Below are positions 29,188-38,767 of a stretch of DNA of 64,000 nucleotides, piece by piece (the first letter of the stretch is position 1; each line of letters opens with the position of its first letter). The position numbers were made by a program, and so were the translations under genes. Source of the stretch: Amycolatopsis benzoatilytica AK 16/65 (lineage in GTDB: Bacteria; Actinomycetota; Actinomycetes; Mycobacteriales; Pseudonocardiaceae). Below the pieces are notes generated by a model, which was not told the origin of the DNA, searched no databases, and saw only the letters and a list, made by a program, of their open reading frames with translations. The DNA lies in contig NZ_KB912942.1 of assembly GCF_000383915.1 (NCBI RefSeq), forward strand, positions 2,268,561 to 2,332,560, in the 5' to 3' direction.

Positions 29188-32100
29188 GAGCGCCCCCGTG
29201 TGCGGAGTTGCTCCCTGATCAGAGACTGGTTGGAGCGTGCCAGCTCCATGAGGCGATCAGCTATGGCTGCCTGCTCGGAGAATGGAAACAGGTCGCGGTC
29301 GTCCAGCTGATGGACGATGTCCTTCCGCAGCTGGTCCTGGGCGTGCGGGTTCTGCCAGAACCGCACGATGCCAGCGTGCCGCAGTACCTCGCCAACGATG
29401 TCTTCGGCCAGGCGCAGGATATCCGCCCGCACCTCGTCTGGCAGGGTGGCACTGGTGGCGAACTCACTCTCCAGAAGGCCGTAGAAGCGGGCAACGAGCG
29501 GGTCCTCGTGGACGCGTGACGAGCTGGACTCGTCGGTTATGTCGCCGAGCAGCACCTCGAGCGCGAGGCTGAGCTGGTCCCACTTGCCGGTCAGCGTCTT
29601 CAGAATCTCGTCGAGGCGCTCGGAGAGCTTGGTGTAGCGAGCAGGATCCTCATCGAAGTTCTTCCGGATATGGAACCGCAGCGCGTGCTCCATCTCCGAG
29701 GCCTTCGCCTTGTCGGAGCTAAGCCCCTTCACCTTCGCGAGGAAGTCCGGGTCGGTGACCGAGACGGGTGGGATCTTCGTCGCGATGTCGAGCGCGGTGA
29801 CGTGCTCGTCGATCAGGGCGCGCACCTTCTCGCCGTACAGCGAGGCGTTGAAGTCGCCGAAGCCATCGTCCCGGTATCGTCGTCGGGCCACCTTTTGGAT
29901 CAGGCCGAGCTGCTTGGCGTCGGCCGCGAACGGCAGTGCCTCCGGCCGAGGCAGGATTGTGTCGAGCGTGGTGAGGAACTGCTTGAGCAGCACGCCGAAG
30001 CGGGCCCTGAGAGCGTCCTCTGAGAGCAGGTCGACGCAGGCCTCGATATCCTCGTCCAGGTCGAACGTCTCGATGCCCGCCTGGGCGAAGAGCGCCAGCA
30101 CCCGGGCGTGCCGATCGCGCAGCTTCGGCACCTCGTCCGAGATCGAGGCCAAGGCGCCGATCGCATCCTCGGCGTCCTCGGGCGCGTAGGCCTGGAGCGC
30201 TTTCTGCAGATGGGCGCCGACGCCGAAGTAGTCGACAAGCAGGCCGGCGGCCTTGCCAGGGCTGGTCCGGTTGACACGGGCAATGGCCTGGAGCAGCTCG
30301 GCGTCCTGGATAAAGCGGTCGAGGTAGAGCGCCTGCTCGACCGGGGCATCGAAGCCGGTCAGTAGCATGGTGCGGACCAGGAGGAAGGCGACGGGACTCG
30401 TCTGCTCGCCCGGGAGGCCCAATGGCTTCTTGAACTCCGCGATGGCGGCGTCCTGGCGGGCCTTGTCGGTCCACTGCAGCCAGGTCGGGTCATCGTTGTT
30501 GCTGCCCGAGATGACTGGGACGAAGCCCAGGATCCGGATGAGCTCAAGATGCGGCAGGGCGCGGACCAGAACCTGCTTGCGCCGATCAAGCCCGTCGATG
30601 TCCAGGCTGCCCTCCTCGGCCCCACGCACGAGGTACTCCGGCAAGCCCTCGATCTGCGCGACGAGGTCATCCCGCGCACCGAGGAGCGCCTCGCGGTACC
30701 GAACTGTCGCCAGGCGGCTGGTCGCTGACAGTTGCGCCTTGAAGCCACCGGGCAGCACCGTCGATACGTAGTGCCAGAGGATCGACTTTGCCTTGGCTGC
30801 GATGAGTTTCGGGGCTTCCAGCACGGCGCCGGTCGTGGCGTAGCGCGCCTTGAGTTTCTCGATCTCCTCGTCGGTGTGCTCGGCGAACATGTCCTCGAAC
30901 AGCTCGTCCAAGTCGCTGCCGCCGGCCACCGCCCCCTTGGCGGTGCGTCCCTCGTAGAAGATGGGAACGACGGCGCCGTCGTGCTCGGCCTGGCGGATCG
31001 TATATTTGTCGATGAACGACCCGAAGATGGCGTCGGTGCGCTTCTTCCCTTCCCGCATGATCGGGGTGCCGGTGAAGCCGATCTTGGCCGCGTTCGGCAG
31101 TGCCGCCATGAGGTTGGCGTGCAGCGTCGAGGTCTGGGAGCGGTGCGCCTCGTCGACGAGGATCACGACGGTCTCGTCGGTATTGAGAACCCCGAGCGCC
31201 TCGTTCTTCTCGTCCGCGGCCATGCGGCTCTCACCGGCGCCGGCCCCGTCCGTGTCCCGATACTTCTGGATCATGGCGAAGACCAGCGCAGGGCCCTTCT
31301 CCGCCAGGATGGTCCGCAGCCGAGCCGTGCGCCGCGCCCGCACGACACCCTCACCGGAGAGCTTGGCGGTCTCGGAGAGCTGCTTTTCGAGGTCGGTCCG
31401 GTCAGTGATGACCACGACTTTGAAGGCGCGCAGCACCGGATCCGAGCGCATCGCCCGCACCAGGAACACCATGGTCAGAGACTTACCCGATCCCTGGGTG
31501 TGCCAGATCAGGCCGCCACGGCGGTCGCTCTCGCCGTCCTGGGCTCGTGTCTTGCCGGTCCGGAGCCGCGTGAGCGCCCGGCCGACGGCACGGTACTGCT
31601 GGTAACGGGCGACGATCTTGATTCGCCGACCATTGACCTCCGTGAAGAGGGTGAAGTGCCGGACGAGGTCGAGCAGGTTGGACGGCGCCAGCATCCCGGC
31701 AGTGAGCAGCTCTTGACCCGTCAGCTCGGCTGCGGGCTTGCCCAGCCGCGAGGCCAGCTCGTCACGGGTGAGCGGGAAGGCATCCTTCCACTCCAGGAAG
31801 TGCTCCGGTCCAGCGGTGAAGGTCGCGACGCGGGCGTTGTCGCCGTAGGTGGAGACCACGAACTGGTTGGTCCAAAACAGCTGCTCGTTGCCCTCAGGCA
31901 GGCCGAGGTGACGCTGGTTGGCATAGCGCCGCAGTTGGGTGATGCCCTCGGCCATGGGGTCGGTGATGTACGGGCTCTTGCACTCGATGACCACCAGAGG
32001 GATGCCGTTGACGAACAGCACGACGTCGGGAGCGACGAACTTCTTGGCCTGGCCGCCGGGCTCATCCACCCGGAACTGGCTGATCGCCAGGAAGTCGTTG

Positions 32101-32483
32101 TTCGCGGGGTTGTCGAAGTCGATGAACTGGATGCGCTGGGAGCGACCCTGGTCCCAGTCCGGTAGACCGGCCACGGACACACCCTCAAGGAGGCGCTCGG
32201 TCATTCGCTCATTGAGCTCGATGAGCTTGCCTACTTCGGAGCGCGTGAGCGACGAGACCGCCTCGGCCAGGCGCGCATCGTCGAGCCACGGCGAACCGTC
32301 CAGCCCCGGGTTGATCTTGAGCAGCGCGGCGCGGAGCCTGCCTTCGAGGATTGAGCCGCGGAATGAGTCGCGCTCGGTGACTGAAGGGTCGGACTTTGAC
32401 CCCTCGATGACCTGCCAGCCGAGACCTTCCAGCTGGTCAAGCAGTGGCTTCTCGACCTCGGTGTATTCGGGACCCTTGCTCAT
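29184..32483 (-). CDS. hsdR: Type I restriction endonuclease subunit R
   Basis: The 1099-residue motor subunit cleaves unmodified DNA after ATP-driven translocation. It has an N-terminal PD-(D/E)xK nuclease (D153 and ECK 167-169), a helicase Walker A TQGSGKS at 329-335, DEAH at 444-447, further helicase motifs such as SARVNR-like IARVNRT, and a long helical C-terminus. The length is normal for the family. It overlaps hsdS at its start by 4 nt and the metallopeptidase at its end by 4 nt. No disabling change is visible. Confidence 0.97.
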   Translation of the reverse strand: MSKGPEYTEVEKPLLDQLEGLGWQVIEGSKSDPSVTERDSFRGSILEGRLRAALLKINPGLDGSPWLDDARLAEAVSSLTRSEVGKLIELNERMTERLLEGVSVAGLPDWDQGRSQRIQFIDFDNPANNDFLAISQFRVDEPGGQAKKFVAPDVVLFVNGIPLVVIECKSPYITDPMAEGITQLRRYANQRHLGLPEGNEQLFWTNQFVVSTYGDNARVATFTAGPEHFLEWKDAFPLTRDELASRLGKPAAELTGQELLTAGMLAPSNLLDLVRHFTLFTEVNGRRIKIVARYQQYRAVGRALTRLRTGKTRAQDGESDRRGGLIWHTQGSGKSLTMVFLVRAMRSDPVLRAFKVVVITDRTDLEKQLSETAKLSGEGVVRARRTARLRTILAEKGPALVFAMIQKYRDTDGAGAGESRMAADEKNEALGVLNTDETVVILVDEAHRSQTSTLHANLMAALPNAAKIGFTGTPIMREGKKRTDAIFGSFIDKYTIRQAEHDGAVVPIFYEGRTAKGAVAGGSDLDELFEDMFAEHTDEEIEKLKARYATTGAVLEAPKLIAAKAKSILWHYVSTVLPGGFKAQLSATSRLATVRYREALLGARDDLVAQIEGLPEYLVRGAEEGSLDIDGLDRRKQVLVRALPHLELIRILGFVPVISGSNNDDPTWLQWTDKARQDAAIAEFKKPLGLPGEQTSPVAFLLVRTMLLTGFDAPVEQALYLDRFIQDAELLQAIARVNRTSPGKAAGLLVDYFGVGAHLQKALQAYAPEDAEDAIGALASISDEVPKLRDRHARVLALFAQAGIETFDLDEDIEACVDLLSEDALRARFGVLLKQFLTTLDTILPRPEALPFAADAKQLGLIQKVARRRYRDDGFGDFNASLYGEKVRALIDEHVTALDIATKIPPVSVTDPDFLAKVKGLSSDKAKASEMEHALRFHIRKNFDEDPARYTKLSERLDEILKTLTGKWDQLSLALEVLLGDITDESSSSRVHEDPLVARFYGLLESEFATSATLPDEVRADILRLAEDIVGEVLRHAGIVRFWQNPHAQDQLRKDIVHQLDDRDLFPFSEQAAIADRLMELARSNQSLIREQLRTRGRS

Positions 32484-33751
32484 GAGGCGACCTCGGCTGG
32501 AATGCGTACTCGTCCGGTGAGGAGATCCCCAAGTATTGCCGCCTTCTGCGCTTTTATCTTCGCGAGAGCCTCCCGCTCCGCCAGTACTGCGTCTGAATGC
32601 GCTTTCATAACTGCACAGATACGAGCCTGCTCAGCCGGTTCAGGAAGCGGCACTTGGAGCGGACGAAGATCCTGAAGGTTGATGTTGCGCTGAGCGCTCT
32701 GCGGAGCTCGCGCTTCGAGGCGTGGCTTTGCAGCCCGAAGCACGAACTGTACATATTCACCACGATTGGGCGGCCAGACCCTTACACCAACCACGCTGTC
32801 TGGGAAGTACATGGACTGGCCGAGCATAGCCGTGTCCGCAATGTTGGCAGCAATGGTTACTGCAATCGTTCCAGCGGGAAAGCTACGACTCACCGCTGCC
32901 CCCAGGTGACTCAGCGATTGACTGGCATCGACAATTACGCCGCCCTCCATCGCGGCGATGTCTCCGGTCTGGATGAATGGGAATGGTCCACCGAGATACA
33001 TGGGATCATTTCTGGGACGGTGACCGAACTTCCCTCGCTCAACATCTGCAATCTGATCAAGTCTAACAACAGTCCAGCTTGCCGGAAAAGACCCAGCGTC
33101 GCTATTCCTTGTTTCAAATGATCCGATCGGCCGAATGCGACCGCTACGATCGACTCCGCGACTCAATAGATCATTCATAAGCCCAAGGCCGACTTGTTCA
33201 AGTTTTGCAATTATTCTCGATGTCAACCGAACCTGAGTATCCAGCGAGTCTAGCATATCCGCGATTCTTTGCTGAGCGCTGCGAGGAGGCAATGCAATCG
33301 GCACTTTCGCCAGCACTCCACCCGAAAGGCCAGCCCGACCGCCACCCATTGAGCGATTACGCAGCTCTTCGTATCGATGGTCGAGGTTGTAATACAAGAA
33401 TCTCGCATCGAGCCGCTCATCGATGGGTCGCAGCAGTGCCACTGACTGGTTAGTGCTGAGCGTAGTTCGCACCAGGGCAACCGTGCCCCGAGTCTTTCCT
33501 TGACCTGCAAGCGCGACCGCAACGGTAGGCGGACTGACGAGTCGAGCGTTGCTGGACTCAAGTCCACGTTTAGTGATACGTCCCGGCACATTGTCGATGA
33601 TCTTCATATGGACATCCCCCGAGGACATCCACGGAATAGTTCCACCCCAGAAATCAGGGATTTCTGTACTTGGCGTCCCGCCAAGAATAATCTCAGTCAG
33701 CTCCCCAAGTTCACACTGAATCCAGTCAATCGGCGTGGGGGCCTCACTCAT
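32480..33751 (-). CDS. hsdS: Type I restriction specificity subunit S
   Basis: The 423-residue subunit has two target-recognition domains. The first starts with WIQCELGELTEIILGGTPST and the second with WTVVRLDQIADVERGKFG; each is followed by a conserved helical spacer (ALPPRSAQQRIADMLDSLD and PLPEPAEQARICAVMKAHSD). The ATG at 33751 follows AAGGAG and overlaps the hsdM stop by 8 nt. A longer frame to 33799 has no ribosome site. The base composition is slightly lower in GC than its neighbours, usual for variable recognition domains. Confidence 0.96.
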   Translation of the reverse strand: MSEAPTPIDWIQCELGELTEIILGGTPSTEIPDFWGGTIPWMSSGDVHMKIIDNVPGRITKRGLESSNARLVSPPTVAVALAGQGKTRGTVALVRTTLSTNQSVALLRPIDERLDARFLYYNLDHRYEELRNRSMGGGRAGLSGGVLAKVPIALPPRSAQQRIADMLDSLDTQVRLTSRIIAKLEQVGLGLMNDLLSRGVDRSGRIRPIGSFETRNSDAGSFPASWTVVRLDQIADVERGKFGHRPRNDPMYLGGPFPFIQTGDIAAMEGGVIVDASQSLSHLGAAVSRSFPAGTIAVTIAANIADTAMLGQSMYFPDSVVGVRVWPPNRGEYVQFVLRAAKPRLEARAPQSAQRNINLQDLRPLQVPLPEPAEQARICAVMKAHSDAVLAEREALAKIKAQKAAILGDLLTGRVRIPAEVAS

Positions 33752-36146
33752 AACCAAGCTCCTTAAGGAACCGGGCGAGAGTGGCAACGGCTGCGTCACG
33801 TTCGGCTTCGAGCGTCGAGAGCGGCGTGTGGTACTTGTCCCACCAGGTCTCGAGCACCGAGATCACCACCCGACGATGCCGAGTAATACGGTCTTGGGCT
33901 TCCGCGACCAGATCCCGCTCCATGGCGTCGAGCACAATTCGGCGGGCGATGGCGTCATCGAGAGCGGCACCGGCGACCTCGAGGCGGTCGGCGAAGGTAC
34001 CCTTCTCCGACTTGAGCTGCTTCTTGGTGGCCGTCAGCTTGCTCTTTAGCTTCTTGACTTCGGCCGGCGAGAGGGCGTCCTCGCTTGGCTCGGCGTCCTC
34101 CTCGTCGTCCGAGGCAGTAGCCGCCTTGATCGTGCTGTCCAGCTCGGCGACCTCGGCTTCGAGGGCGGCCAGCCGGTCGAGGTACTCGGGCAGCAGTGCC
34201 CGCGCCACCTTGTGGTCGAGCGGGTTGACCTTGGCCTTCTCTTCGGCCAGGGCATCCAGCACCGTGGCGACCCAGGCTTCGATGAGGCCGCGGTAGCCGT
34301 GCGTCGCGAGCGCTTTGAGATCAGGCAGGCTCTCGCCCCACCAGGATGCGACGATGCCGCGGATCGCGAACGGGTCCAGTAGCGGCGTGGAGGCCAGCGC
34401 GTCTCGGAATGTCTCGATCAGGTCCTTGCGCAGATCGACGAGGTCACCAGGCGACTTCAGCTTGTCGAAGCGCGCTTCCTGCGTCTCCCACCAAGCGCCC
34501 ATGGCGTCGAGCACGGCGCTCTCTGTGGCGACCACGCCGGCGTCGGCCTCGATCAGGCGACGGAGATCGCGTCGCTCGGTTACGACATCGGCAAACTGCA
34601 GGTAATCGTCGCTCTTCGGGGCCAAGAGGTGTTCTGGCGTCAAGCCATGGGCGGCGAAGATGCGTGCCTTGGCGCTGACCTCGGTCTTCGGGATGCCGCC
34701 GTGCAGATGCGCCCGCACGTCCTGCGGCTCGGGAGGCGGCGTGGTGTCGACGTAGCGGCGAATGTTGAGGTTGTCGTCATTCTCGGCCAGCTCACCGCGG
34801 GAGACGACGCGCGCGAAGCCGGGGACATCCTCGAAGGCCCGGTAAGCCGAGACGATCTTCTCGATGTGCTCGGGCTCCAGATAGTTCTGCGCCCGGCCTT
34901 CGCGGTAGTCCCGGTCCGCGTTGATGAACAGCACCTTGCCTTCGCGGTGCTTTGGCTTCGAGCCGAGTGGCCGCAGTACGAGGATGCAGGCCGGGATGCC
35001 CGTCCCGTAGAAGAGCTGGGGGCCGAGACCGATCACGGCCTCGAGGAGGTCGTCGTTCAGGAAGCCGGTCCGGATCCGCCCCTCGTCGCCGCTACGGAAC
35101 AGCACACCATGCGGCATGACGGTCGTGACGAGCCCGCCGGGCCGGGTCACGGCCAGCATGTGCTGGACGAACATCAGGTCGGCCTTCTTGCCCTTCTCGG
35201 GCGTGTAGCCGTAGCGGAAGCGCTCGGGGAACGGGATGCCATCGGCACTGTAGTTCATCGAGAACGGCGGGTTGGTGATCACGCGGTCGAAGCGCTGCAG
35301 CTCCCCACCGGTGATGTGTGCCGGGTCTTCGAGCGTGCCGTCGTCGTTGTTGCGAAGATCGGCATCCGGGATGCCGTGGAGCAGCATGTTCATCTTGGAG
35401 ATAGCCCAGACACTGCCGTCCTTCTCCTGGCCGGCGAGGGCGAGGTTGCGGCCGTCGCCACCCGACTCCTCGACGTACTCCTTGGAGAGGATGAGCATGC
35501 CGCCAGATCCCGTGCACGGGTCGTAGACGCTCATGCCGGGACGTGGATCGGCGATCTGCACCATAAGGCGGACGACGTCACGCGGGGTGTAGAACTCACC
35601 GCCCTTCTTGCCTGCCGAATCGGCGAAGTCACGGATCAGGTACTCGTAGGCGGCGCCGAGGAGGTCGGGGAACTCAAAGTCCTGCTGGCGGAGCGGCACC
35701 TTGTTGAAGTGCATGATCAGCTCACGCAGCTTCTTGTCGGACATCGACGACTGACCGATCTTGCGGTTGAAGTCGATGTGCTGCAGCACGCCGTCGAGCG
35801 ACCGGTTGCTGTGCTCCAGCTCCTCCAGGGCCTTGTTCAGGCCACTGCCGACCGACTTATGGAGATGATCGCGAATCTGATCCCAGCGGGCCCGCTGCGG
35901 GACGTAGAACGTCCGATAGAACGAGGGCGACTCGGCCCGCTGCTCGGCCTCGGCCTGACTGCGTCCCTTCGCTCGCTGCTCGGAGATGACTTGCTGCCGC
36001 TCCGCCTCGAACTGGTCGGAAGCGTACTTCAGGAACAGCATCCCGAAGATGTACTCCTTGTAGGCCGAGGCCTCCATGGAGCCGCGCAGCACGTCCGCAG
36101 CGGCGAACAGGTGCCGCTCCAGCTGCGGCAAGGTCAAGCGAGGCAT
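33744..36146 (-). CDS. hsdM: Type I DNA methyltransferase subunit M
   Basis: The 800-residue N6-adenine methylase has an N-terminal helical domain, the SAM motif DPCTGSGGM (209-217) and the catalytic NPPF at 292-295. It is longer than the typical 500-residue HsdM: a C-terminal extension of about 300 residues, rich in charged helices (acidic run near SDDEEDAEPSED), probably forms a coiled coil that binds HsdS. It is the first gene of the R-M operon, 262 nt downstream of the CBASS effector and in the same direction. Confidence 0.95.
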   Translation of the reverse strand: MPRLTLPQLERHLFAAADVLRGSMEASAYKEYIFGMLFLKYASDQFEAERQQVISEQRAKGRSQAEAEQRAESPSFYRTFYVPQRARWDQIRDHLHKSVGSGLNKALEELEHSNRSLDGVLQHIDFNRKIGQSSMSDKKLRELIMHFNKVPLRQQDFEFPDLLGAAYEYLIRDFADSAGKKGGEFYTPRDVVRLMVQIADPRPGMSVYDPCTGSGGMLILSKEYVEESGGDGRNLALAGQEKDGSVWAISKMNMLLHGIPDADLRNNDDGTLEDPAHITGGELQRFDRVITNPPFSMNYSADGIPFPERFRYGYTPEKGKKADLMFVQHMLAVTRPGGLVTTVMPHGVLFRSGDEGRIRTGFLNDDLLEAVIGLGPQLFYGTGIPACILVLRPLGSKPKHREGKVLFINADRDYREGRAQNYLEPEHIEKIVSAYRAFEDVPGFARVVSRGELAENDDNLNIRRYVDTTPPPEPQDVRAHLHGGIPKTEVSAKARIFAAHGLTPEHLLAPKSDDYLQFADVVTERRDLRRLIEADAGVVATESAVLDAMGAWWETQEARFDKLKSPGDLVDLRKDLIETFRDALASTPLLDPFAIRGIVASWWGESLPDLKALATHGYRGLIEAWVATVLDALAEEKAKVNPLDHKVARALLPEYLDRLAALEAEVAELDSTIKAATASDDEEDAEPSEDALSPAEVKKLKSKLTATKKQLKSEKGTFADRLEVAGAALDDAIARRIVLDAMERDLVAEAQDRITRHRRVVISVLETWWDKYHTPLSTLEAERDAAVATLARFLKELGYE

Positions 36147-36189
36147 CCGGTAGCTCGTCCCTTCTGTTGCACGTCGACCCTGGCCCTGA

Positions 36190-36202
36190 GACCGAGTCGG
36201 TC
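36190..36202. promoter_or_regulatory. Palindrome upstream of hsdM
   Basis: GACCGAGTCGGTC is a perfect 6-bp inverted repeat around a single G, 44 nt upstream of the hsdM start. It could be an operator or a transcript hairpin. Its role is unknown. Confidence 0.3.
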
Positions 36203-36408
36203 CAGGCGAAGCAAACGTCCTGCAACCTTAGCCACGAGGCGATCTAGCCGTGCCGATCCCCTCCCGAGGAGACCATGCCCCGAAGTGCGGAGATGCTTGA
36301 TCAACTTGATGCTCGCGGTGCCGGAAGTGTCAGAGGTTAAGAACAGCGCTGACCAGCGGTTTCTTGCTGGTGATGCGCTGGGCGGACTAGACGGATCCGC
36401 CCAGCGGA

Positions 36409-37377
36409 CTATGTAGATGAGGGTGCCCCTTGGGCAAGGCGGACGCGGTGACCTTCTGCGGTGTCGCCGAAGTCGCGTTCGTCATCGTCGCGGAAGCGTT
36501 TGTAGAACCACTCGGGTACTCGGGCCGGGTCTAGGCGAGTGCGGAGGACGCCGTCCTGGACATCGCGGGCCACGTTGCGTAGGCGGTGCAATTCCGGGTC
36601 GGGCACTGAGCCGGGGCGTCCGTTGTTCAGCTCGGTATTGACGATCTTGGCGAGTCGTTCGCGTTCGTCGGCCACCTTTCGTTGGCTGGACCAGATCTCG
36701 TAGGCGATCTGGTAGGCGGCCAGGGACGGGACGAAGAAGCTGAGGAGGGTGTCGAGCAGTGTGGCGTTCGCGACCGCGAGACCGACGACCAAACCGATGG
36801 CGGTCCACAGGAATGCGGCGGTGGCGATGAGGTGGCTGTAGCGGCGGCGCATGCGTGCGTCCCAGGAGAGGTTTTGTTCCTGGGCGATGAAGACGTCGTA
36901 GGGGTGGTGAACGTCGTGGGTGGGGTCGTACCAGCCGTCGGTGATGCGCTTGTCCTTCTTGCCACCTCGCGGGAGTTGGCGGGCGAGGCGGCGGACGTCT
37001 GGTTCGGGGATCGGGTCGCCGGCGACGGTGGCGCGCCAGGGCATGTGGAACAGGGCGGTGTCGAACATCTCTTGGAGCAGGGCGCCTTGGCGGGCGGTGT
37101 TCCCGGCGAGGCCCTTGAGCAGGAACGCGGAGACGACGGACCAGAAGAAGCCGACGATCGAGACCGCGGTTCGGCCATGTCCGATCAGCGTGATCAGGAC
37201 ACCGGCGGCGGCTAGTAGCACGGCGGCGTCGACGCGGACGGCCTCGAAGAGCTGGCCACGTTGGTGACTTGCCGCCGCGGCGCGCTGCAGGAGCAACATG
37301 TCGTCGTCGAGCTGCCGTTCGTGGATGGCCCGAGGCGGTATCCCACGAACGCCGGCAGGGTCGGTGGAGAGGTTCAT
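36409..37377 (-). CDS. S-4TM family pore-forming effector of CBASS
   Basis: The 322-residue membrane protein has two helix pairs (about residues 48-90 and 183-226) separated by a soluble loop of about 90 residues rich in Asp and His, and a charged C-terminus. The N-terminal RQLDDDMLLLQRAAAASHQR and overall layout match the S-4TM putative pore-forming effectors attached to CD-NTase operons. In CBASS such proteins are thought to depolarise or permeabilise the membrane once activated by a cyclic nucleotide. Its ATG overlaps the CD-NTase stop codon in the repaired frame (ATGA). Confidence 0.85.
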   Translation of the reverse strand: MNLSTDPAGVRGIPPRAIHERQLDDDMLLLQRAAAASHQRGQLFEAVRVDAAVLLAAAGVLITLIGHGRTAVSIVGFFWSVVSAFLLKGLAGNTARQGALLQEMFDTALFHMPWRATVAGDPIPEPDVRRLARQLPRGGKKDKRITDGWYDPTHDVHHPYDVFIAQEQNLSWDARMRRRYSHLIATAAFLWTAIGLVVGLAVANATLLDTLLSFFVPSLAAYQIAYEIWSSQRKVADERERLAKIVNTELNNGRPGSVPDPELHRLRNVARDVQDGVLRTRLDPARVPEWFYKRFRDDDERDFGDTAEGHRVRLAQGAPSST

Positions 37378-38241
37378 GGCTTAGTCATCCGGTTCCCGAA
37401 GAGCTTCCTCCACTCGTCGTAGGCGGCGCGGTCTTGGCCGTCGTCCTCCAGGTCGACCGCCCGCTCGGCGATGACGCGTGCTTTGTTGAGCGCGTCGGCC
37501 GCGGCGAGTTTCTGGGTGGCGTTCATGACGGCGTTGACGTCGCCGCCGAGACCGGGCGGGGTCGAGCCACTCGTCGCCGATGCGTTCGGCGGCGGTGGCC
37601 AGGAACAGCACGATCTCGTCCTGGTAGCGCCCGATCGGCGGCTTCACCAGGGACTGGGCCATGACCTCCAGCAGGAAGGAGGGCGAGACGGGTTCGCCGA
37701 GCTCGCGGTTGATGCCCTTGATCATCTTGACGAAGGGCACGTGCTTGCCGTCGCAGTCGGCGTTCTTGGCGATGCTCAGCTCGTGGTGGCGCTTGGGGTT
37801 GGTCGCGAGCCAGTCACCCGCCGACGGGTTGGGGATGTAGTAGCCGCCGTCCTCCCGCTTGAAGGCGGGGACCACGTCGATGGACATGACGTCGTCGTCG
37901 GCCCCGAAGGGGATGACGACCGCCATGCCGTCGCGGGCGGCGGCGCTCCACTTCTGGCGGAGCAGGGTCTCCAGGGCGTTGATGACCTGGATAGGGGCCT
38001 GGCCGCGGAAGCCGGCCTGGGTGCCGTCGGCGTCGAGGACGACGAAGATGTCGATGTCCTTGAGCTTCTTGGTCTTGGTGTCGCGCCGGTAGCTGCCGGT
38101 GAGGAAGTCGTCGGCGAGGTCCCAGTGCGACTTGACGAAGTCGCGGATGGCCTCGTGCCGCGCCTTGGCCAGGTTCTGCTCGGTCTGGGTGATCTCCAGG
38201 TTGTGCTTGAGCTTGGCGAAGGCGTCGTCGATGTATCCCAT
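37374..38241 (-). CDS. CD-NTase (CBASS oligonucleotide cyclase) with apparent 1-nt frameshift
   Basis: The polymerase-beta-like nucleotidyltransferase has GSYRRDTKTK at residues 49-58 and DIDIF at 62-66 (the GS...DxD metal site), with a later SIDVVPAF Asp. It should make a cyclic oligonucleotide second messenger on infection. The annotated frame runs through DEWLDPA and then becomes an Arg-rich tail ending at 37381. Removing one C near 37555 (in CCCCGCCCGG) restores DEWLDPA-GLGGDVNAVMNA and a stop at 37374 that overlaps the effector ATG. That overlap argues that the repaired frame of about 288 aa is the original. The shift could be real inactivation or a sequencing error. The start at 38241 follows AGGAAC. 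Confidence 0.88.
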
Positions 38242-38263
38242 AACGGTGTTCCTGCTCGTGGTC

Positions 38264-38767
38264 TCAGTTGTGGTGGTACCGCATGCCGGTCGACGCGTGC
38301 GGGGCGGAGCCGAGGGTGCCGAAGGTGATGCCACGCAGGCCGTCGGTACTCGCCCGCTGGCCAGGACCCCAGCCCGGTTGCGGGGTGCGCGGCCCGTTGA
38401 AGGTGCAGAACAACTTGTAGGTGGTGCCCGCGGGCACCCGGTCGAGCTTGGCGCGAAACCGGGCGAGACGGGCGCGGGAGGCGGTGAACTCGGCGTTGCC
38501 GTCGCCGGGGGCGGTGCAGGACACCGGAAACTCGATCACCGGCACCACGGCGCCTGAGGGCTGGTGGCACTCGAGGACGACCGTGTCCAGGGAGCCCTCC
38601 TCGATCCACGCCTTGATCGCGTTCTCGTTCTGCACCCAGTCGCGGTGCAGCCGGTCCATGTTGATCCCCAAGTCGGCGAGGATGTCGGTGATCGCGCCGA
38701 GGATGATGTCGGTCAAGTGCGTAGCTGTGTGGGTCCGGGTGTAGCTGTAGGTATAGGTCGAGGTCAT
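38264..38767 (-). CDS. Bacterial HORMA-domain protein (HORMA-1 type)
   Basis: This 167-residue protein starts STYTYSYTRTHTATHLTDII and continues DILADLGINMDRLHRDW, the signature of the bacterial HORMA family 1. In type III CBASS, HORMA proteins bind a peptide and then activate the cyclase; TRIP13 disassembles the complex. The C-terminus (STGMRYHHN) may be the mobile safety-belt or closure segment. It is translationally coupled (ATGA) to the upstream 159-residue gene, and the cyclase gene follows after 22 nt. Confidence 0.9.
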   Translation of the reverse strand: MTSTYTYSYTRTHTATHLTDIILGAITDILADLGINMDRLHRDWVQNENAIKAWIEEGSLDTVVLECHQPSGAVVPVIEFPVSCTAPGDGNAEFTASRARLARFRAKLDRVPAGTTYKLFCTFNGPRTPQPGWGPGQRASTDGLRGITFGTLGSAPHASTGMRYHHN

